Source of the DNA: Bradyrhizobium sp. WBAH42
GTDB lineage: Bacteria > Pseudomonadota > Alphaproteobacteria > Rhizobiales > Xanthobacteraceae
Direction of reading: 5' to 3'
Assembly (NCBI RefSeq): GCF_024585265.1
Contig: NZ_CP036533.1
Coordinates: forward strand, 7,759,001 to 7,823,000
DNA length: 64,000 nt
Of this stretch, positions 61,335-64,000 are shown one piece after another. Made by a program: the position numbers and the translations under genes. The stretch's first letter is position 1. Each line of letters begins with the position of its first letter. Under the pieces are notes generated by a model, which saw only the letters and a program-made list of their open reading frames with translations, was not told where the DNA came from and did not search any database.

Positions 61335-61490
61335 CTATACTCTCGGTTCAAGCGAAATCAATATAGCGGATTGGGTACTCAACGATGAGTCACTGAGTTC
61401 CCCTGATTTCGGTTTGCCCCCATCGCGGATGAGGGCGCACTCAGCAGCGTCTCGCTTTAGCTTTTCCAACCGAGCCTGCATGTCTTTCAT
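61335..61490 (-). pseudogene. Small hypothetical protein, probably truncated variant
   Basis: From ATG 61490 the frame begins MKDMQARLEKLKRDAAECAL, the start of a common small Bradyrhizobium protein that normally continues with a helix of the type DLATDxxKRELF. Here the reading changes to DGGKPKSGELSDSSL and stops, so the C-terminal half is lost or replaced. No function known. Confidence 0.4.
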
Positions 61491-61786
61491 CTGCGGCTCG
61501 ATGTTCCAATGCAGGAACATTACAAATGCTGCCTCGGGTCACAAGTGAACACAGCAATCTCGCCGCCTGGGACTAGCCTCCAATCGCATGGCGCTCCTCA
61601 CGCGCCAGCCGTCGGACCGCTTGGCCCCGCACTTGTCCCTCCAGCCCCAGGGGGTCAGGCTGGCCCGATGGGGCTTTGCGCAGCATCAAGGCGAGAGCCT
61701 GCTATCCCGATTGCTATGAGCGATGGTGCGCGAATTGGGAAACGCGAGACCTGAAGCTTTTGGGCTGTAGGTCAGCCGCGATGCGC
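61491..61786. other. Intergenic region
   Basis: Nothing supported; the plus-strand frames here have skewed composition and no ribosome sites. Confidence 0.5.
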
Positions 61787-62113
61787 TTAAACGGACTTTC
61801 GATGGTCGGCTAGCCGCACATATGTGCCGCTCTCATGCAGCTCCAACCAGCCGCGCTCCTGCGCCAAGGCGACTGCGGCGCTGAATTGTTCGCCCGTGCC
61901 GCCCTGTTTTAGGAAGGGCACATTGATCAGCTCGATGAAGACGCGTCCGTCCTGCACGGGTTGAATGCCGCTGGCGATCTCGACGAGCTTTCGGGCGCCG
62001 GTCTCAGGGTCGGCTAAGGGGCGAGCAGATGTGTATTTCATAGTGGCGAGGGACACATTGAGTCGCGGTAGCTGACCAACCAAGTGGAAGTTACTTCGGC
62101 TCTTGCCTGCCAT
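61787..62113 (-). CDS. Conserved hypothetical protein
   Basis: This 108-residue protein from ATG 62113, or 84 residues from ATG 62041 (MKYTSARPLADPETGARKLV). The shorter form matches a Bradyrhizobium family with DGRVFIELINVPFL and a C-terminal WLELHESGTYVRL, which looks like a small winged helix. The 5' end overlaps the next gene by 23 nt if the long start is used. Function unknown. Confidence 0.65.
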   Translation of the reverse strand: MAGKSRSNFHLVGQLPRLNVSLATMKYTSARPLADPETGARKLVEIASGIQPVQDGRVFIELINVPFLKQGGTGEQFSAAVALAQERGWLELHESGTYVRLADHRKSV

Positions 62114-62267
62114 CGAATTCGCGAGCGGCCAAGCTAAGCTCCAGCTCTCTGAGCTGTTCGAGCATGTGCTCTACAATCTCTTCGTAGTCAGATGGCGTGA
62201 GGGAATGCACGCCGCGCAAAGCCATTTGGTTTTGAAGGATCATCGCCATCATGGCTTTAATGCTCAT
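62091..62267 (-). CDS. Small hypothetical protein
   Basis: This 58-residue frame starts at ATG 62267 (MSIKAMMAMILQNQMALRGV) and ends in an acidic amphipathic helix (YEEIVEHMLEQLRELELSLA). No family recognised. It directly precedes and overlaps the 61787 gene, so it is probably co-transcribed. Confidence 0.45.
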   Translation of the reverse strand: MSIKAMMAMILQNQMALRGVHSLTPSDYEEIVEHMLEQLRELELSLAAREFDGRQEPK

Positions 62268-62381
62268 GGGCCTACATCCGGAAATCAGTACGTCATGAAA
62301 TTCAATCGAAAGTAGATGCCAAATATTCCGCGCGCGCAATGCCCGTACAAGTACGGGAAATGCATCTGCGAGTGGCCCGCG

Positions 62382-62547
62382 CTACTTCTTCAACAGCAGT
62401 CCCAACGTTCGCGCCATGCGCCTGACCGATCCGGCGTGGCGGCCGAGTTCGGCGGCTATCCTCAATGCGCCAACGCCTTGCCGCGCCAGAACTAATCAAT
62501 CGTCGGACCTCCTGGTCGGCCCACTGCTTTGGCTTCGGTGTTTTCAT
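62382..62547 (-). pseudogene. Frameshifted small HTH protein gene
   Basis: Begins MKTPKPKQWADQEVRRLI from ATG 62547, then goes out of frame. In the next frame LVLARQGVGALRIAAELGRH and AGSVRRMARTLGLLLKK complete a small helix-turn-helix protein to the stop at 62382. One base gained or lost near 62490 separates the halves. The intact family is common in Rhizobiales. Confidence 0.6.
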
Positions 62548-62671
62548 GATGCGGCGCTCGACCCGCACCAGTTAACCAGCGAGCGAAATTGCCGACACTT
62601 GGGAAATTTACGTGGCCGCAGCATTCCTTCGCGGAAGCGCTCGCCCGCGTGCTCTCCGAAGTCGCGCGTGA

Positions 62672-62980
62672 TCACCGCCGGACTGCGGTCTCCAAGAACT
62701 CCTGCACAGAACTTGGCACGTCGTCGTACTCGGCAAAACGCCGACGTAGCTCGTCGGCAATATCCACCGTCACGTCGCGCGACCAGCCCTCGGCGGTGTT
62801 GAACGCGACGATCCGCACTGGATGGCTATACTGGTCGTCCAGCAGACGGCGGAGAAGCGTCTCCCGGTCAGTGCCTTCTTCGTCAGCCTCGCACCAGGCG
62901 CGCCCGAGCCTGCCAAAATCGTTCAGCACCAGATAGGTGTCGTGATCGACGTGCGGCACGATGGACGGGGAGCGAGGCAT
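62672..62980 (-). CDS. Conserved hypothetical protein
   Basis: This 102-residue acidic protein belongs to a small Bradyrhizobium family: YLVLNDFGRLGRAWCEADEE, then RIVAFNTAEGWSRDVTVDIA and DELRRRFAEYDD. Strongly conserved wording in relatives suggests a real but uncharacterised gene. ATG 62980 chosen; three extra codons are possible upstream. Confidence 0.7.
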   Translation of the reverse strand: MPRSPSIVPHVDHDTYLVLNDFGRLGRAWCEADEEGTDRETLLRRLLDDQYSHPVRIVAFNTAEGWSRDVTVDIADELRRRFAEYDDVPSSVQEFLETAVRR

Positions 62981-62989
62981 ACACAGCAA

Positions 62990-63297
62990 CTCACGCTGGG
63001 GACGAACGGAAGTTTACCGCGCTCGGGCCTCGCTGTGTAGCGGAGTGCGCTCGGAAATTCCGAGGTACAGGAGGCTGCCCCTGGGGACGCATTGCCCGGC
63101 GCCCGCTGGCAGGCCGGATGATGTCCCATCGGCTGGCCGAACCATGCTGATGCGATCTTGATGTCGGCTATCGGCCGTAGAGCGGACGCGGGCCGGGCTA
63201 CCCCCGACCGCCGCTTTTGACTCGAAGCGGTCATTTCTCTAGACAGGCCGCCTCGCCGGGGAAATGATGGAGCGCTAGGCGAACTGGGGCCGCCGTC
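62990..63297. other. Intergenic region before the cyclase gene
   Basis: A minus-strand frame through 62923-63438 has typical chance composition. No promoter or hairpin is clear. Confidence 0.4.
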
Positions 63298-64000
63298 ATG
63301 GACCTGGGAGGTTGGCTGCGGAGGCTTGGTCTCGAACAATATGAGGCAGCATTCCGCGAGAATGAGATCGACGATACAGTCCTGCCGAACCTCACGGCCG
63401 AGGACTTGAAGGATCTTGGTGTCGGAATTGTCGGGCATCGCCGCAAACTGCTCGACGCCATCGCCGCCTTGCGTGCTGCAGCGGGCGCACCGGTGCCCCT
63501 ATCCGACGCTTCTTCGGCAACATGCAAAGCCGCCAAGGACACCGCCGAGCGCCGCCAAGTCACCGTGATGTTCTCGGACCTAGTCGGTTCGACATCGCTC
63601 TCCGCACGTATGGACCCAGAAGACCTGCGCGAGATTATTTCGGCGTATCAAACGTGCATCGCCGATACGGTGCGCCGCTTCGGGGGCTTCGTTGCGAAGT
63701 ATATGGGCGACGGCGTACTGATCTATTTCGGCTACCCGCAGGCTCACGAGGACGACGCTGAGCGAGCCGTTCGCGCAGGATTGGACGCGATTGGCGCAAT
63801 TGGTGAGCTCAAGTTTTCAGTTCCACTGCAAACCCGCATCGGTATCGCGACGGGCCTGGTCGTCGTCGGCGACTTGATTGGCACGGGATCGGCACAGGAG
63901 CAGGCGATCGTTGGCGAGACCCCAAATCTTGCTGCACGGCTTCAGAACGTCGCCAAACCGAACGCGGTGGTCATAGCTGAGAGCACGCGGAGACTGCTCG
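63298..64000 (+). CDS. SAM-domain class III adenylate/guanylate cyclase (3' end outside window)
   Basis: At least 234 residues. A sterile alpha motif lies at about 3-65 (LRRLGLEQYEAAFRENEID, then DLKDLGVGIVGHRRKLLDAI). A class III nucleotide cyclase domain follows from about residue 85: VTVMFSDLVGSTSLS carries the metal Asp and nucleotide loop, YMGDGVLIYFGYP the second metal Asp, then RIGIATGLVVVGDLIG. Relatives with this start usually continue with an AAA ATPase and TPRs, outside the window. ATG 63298 follows a GGGG-type ribosome site. It would make cAMP or cGMP. Confidence 0.88.
   Translation, partial: MDLGGWLRRLGLEQYEAAFRENEIDDTVLPNLTAEDLKDLGVGIVGHRRKLLDAIAALRAAAGAPVPLSDASSATCKAAKDTAERRQVTVMFSDLVGSTSLSARMDPEDLREIISAYQTCIADTVRRFGGFVAKYMGDGVLIYFGYPQAHEDDAERAVRAGLDAIGAIGELKFSVPLQTRIGIATGLVVVGDLIGTGSAQEQAIVGETPNLAARLQNVAKPNAVVIAESTRRLL

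Noticed and set aside
62923..63438. 171-codon minus-strand frame
   Set aside because: Crosses into the start of the cyclase gene on the other strand; composition and lack of start signal mark it as antisense.
1..64000. CRISPR arrays and rRNA genes
   Set aside because: No regularly spaced identical repeats with unique spacers and no rRNA-like sequence were seen.

Overview
The window reads as chromosome of a Bradyrhizobium-like alphaproteobacterium. Signs are the high GC content, a ROSE-type RNA thermometer before an hsp20 gene, twin-arginine-type ABC binding proteins beginning MRRR(D/E)FI, DUF3768 and GYF-domain proteins, and many small conserved Rhizobiales hypotheticals. All calls come from reading the sequence; no database search was run.

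Layout. 1-2632: end of a large serine recombinase overlapping two ParB/RepB-like genes, the edge of a mobile element. 3170-4257: a class II aldolase and a broken ABC binding-protein gene. 4258-6650: almost gene-free DNA with a cluster of TGTAGGG repeats and two tRNA remnants, a Val-like one and the 3' half of tRNA-Lys. 6718-8113: a tyrosine integrase and an excisionase-like gene next to the tRNA-Lys remnant. 8287-21495: accessory genes, mostly unknown. They include a zinc-ribbon protein with traces of a rolling-circle Rep, DUF5131, a controller-like XRE regulator with a C-box-like dyad, a short tyrosine recombinase, and two proteins with DNA-glycosylase features. Five plus-strand genes share a CTTGTAAA plus hairpin leader. 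Two of them also sit between 33-34 bp palindromes that start beside the short recombinase, so 18.2-20.7 kb resembles a small integron-like array.

21758-40040 is a defence island. Three minus-strand operons encode a ubiquitin-like conjugation system (Ubl, E2, JAMM peptidase, E1; Bil/type II BIL-like); a sigma factor, a small HTH-like protein and an ImmA/IrrE-UvrD-nuclease fusion; and a YhaO/YhaN (SbcDC-like) pair. The same promoter-like element lies 64-75 bp before the first gene of each operon, so the local sigma factor probably controls all three. A divergent 1,566-residue DUF4011-helicase-Vsr-like-DUF3320 protein follows, then more palindromic sites at 40.1-40.3 kb.

40566-64000 looks like ordinary chromosome. 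It holds an ABC binding protein, an esterase, a wHTH-STAND-TPR regulator, and a divergent redox/detoxification cluster (SDR, tautomerase, VOC, FMN reductase, epoxide hydrolase). Next come a DNA-repair cluster (VRR-NUC/DEDDh fusion, SRAP, two Cys-rich proteins, one frameshifted), hsp20 with its thermometer, a 1,400-residue type I secreted repeat protein, small hypotheticals and the start of a SAM-domain nucleotide cyclase.
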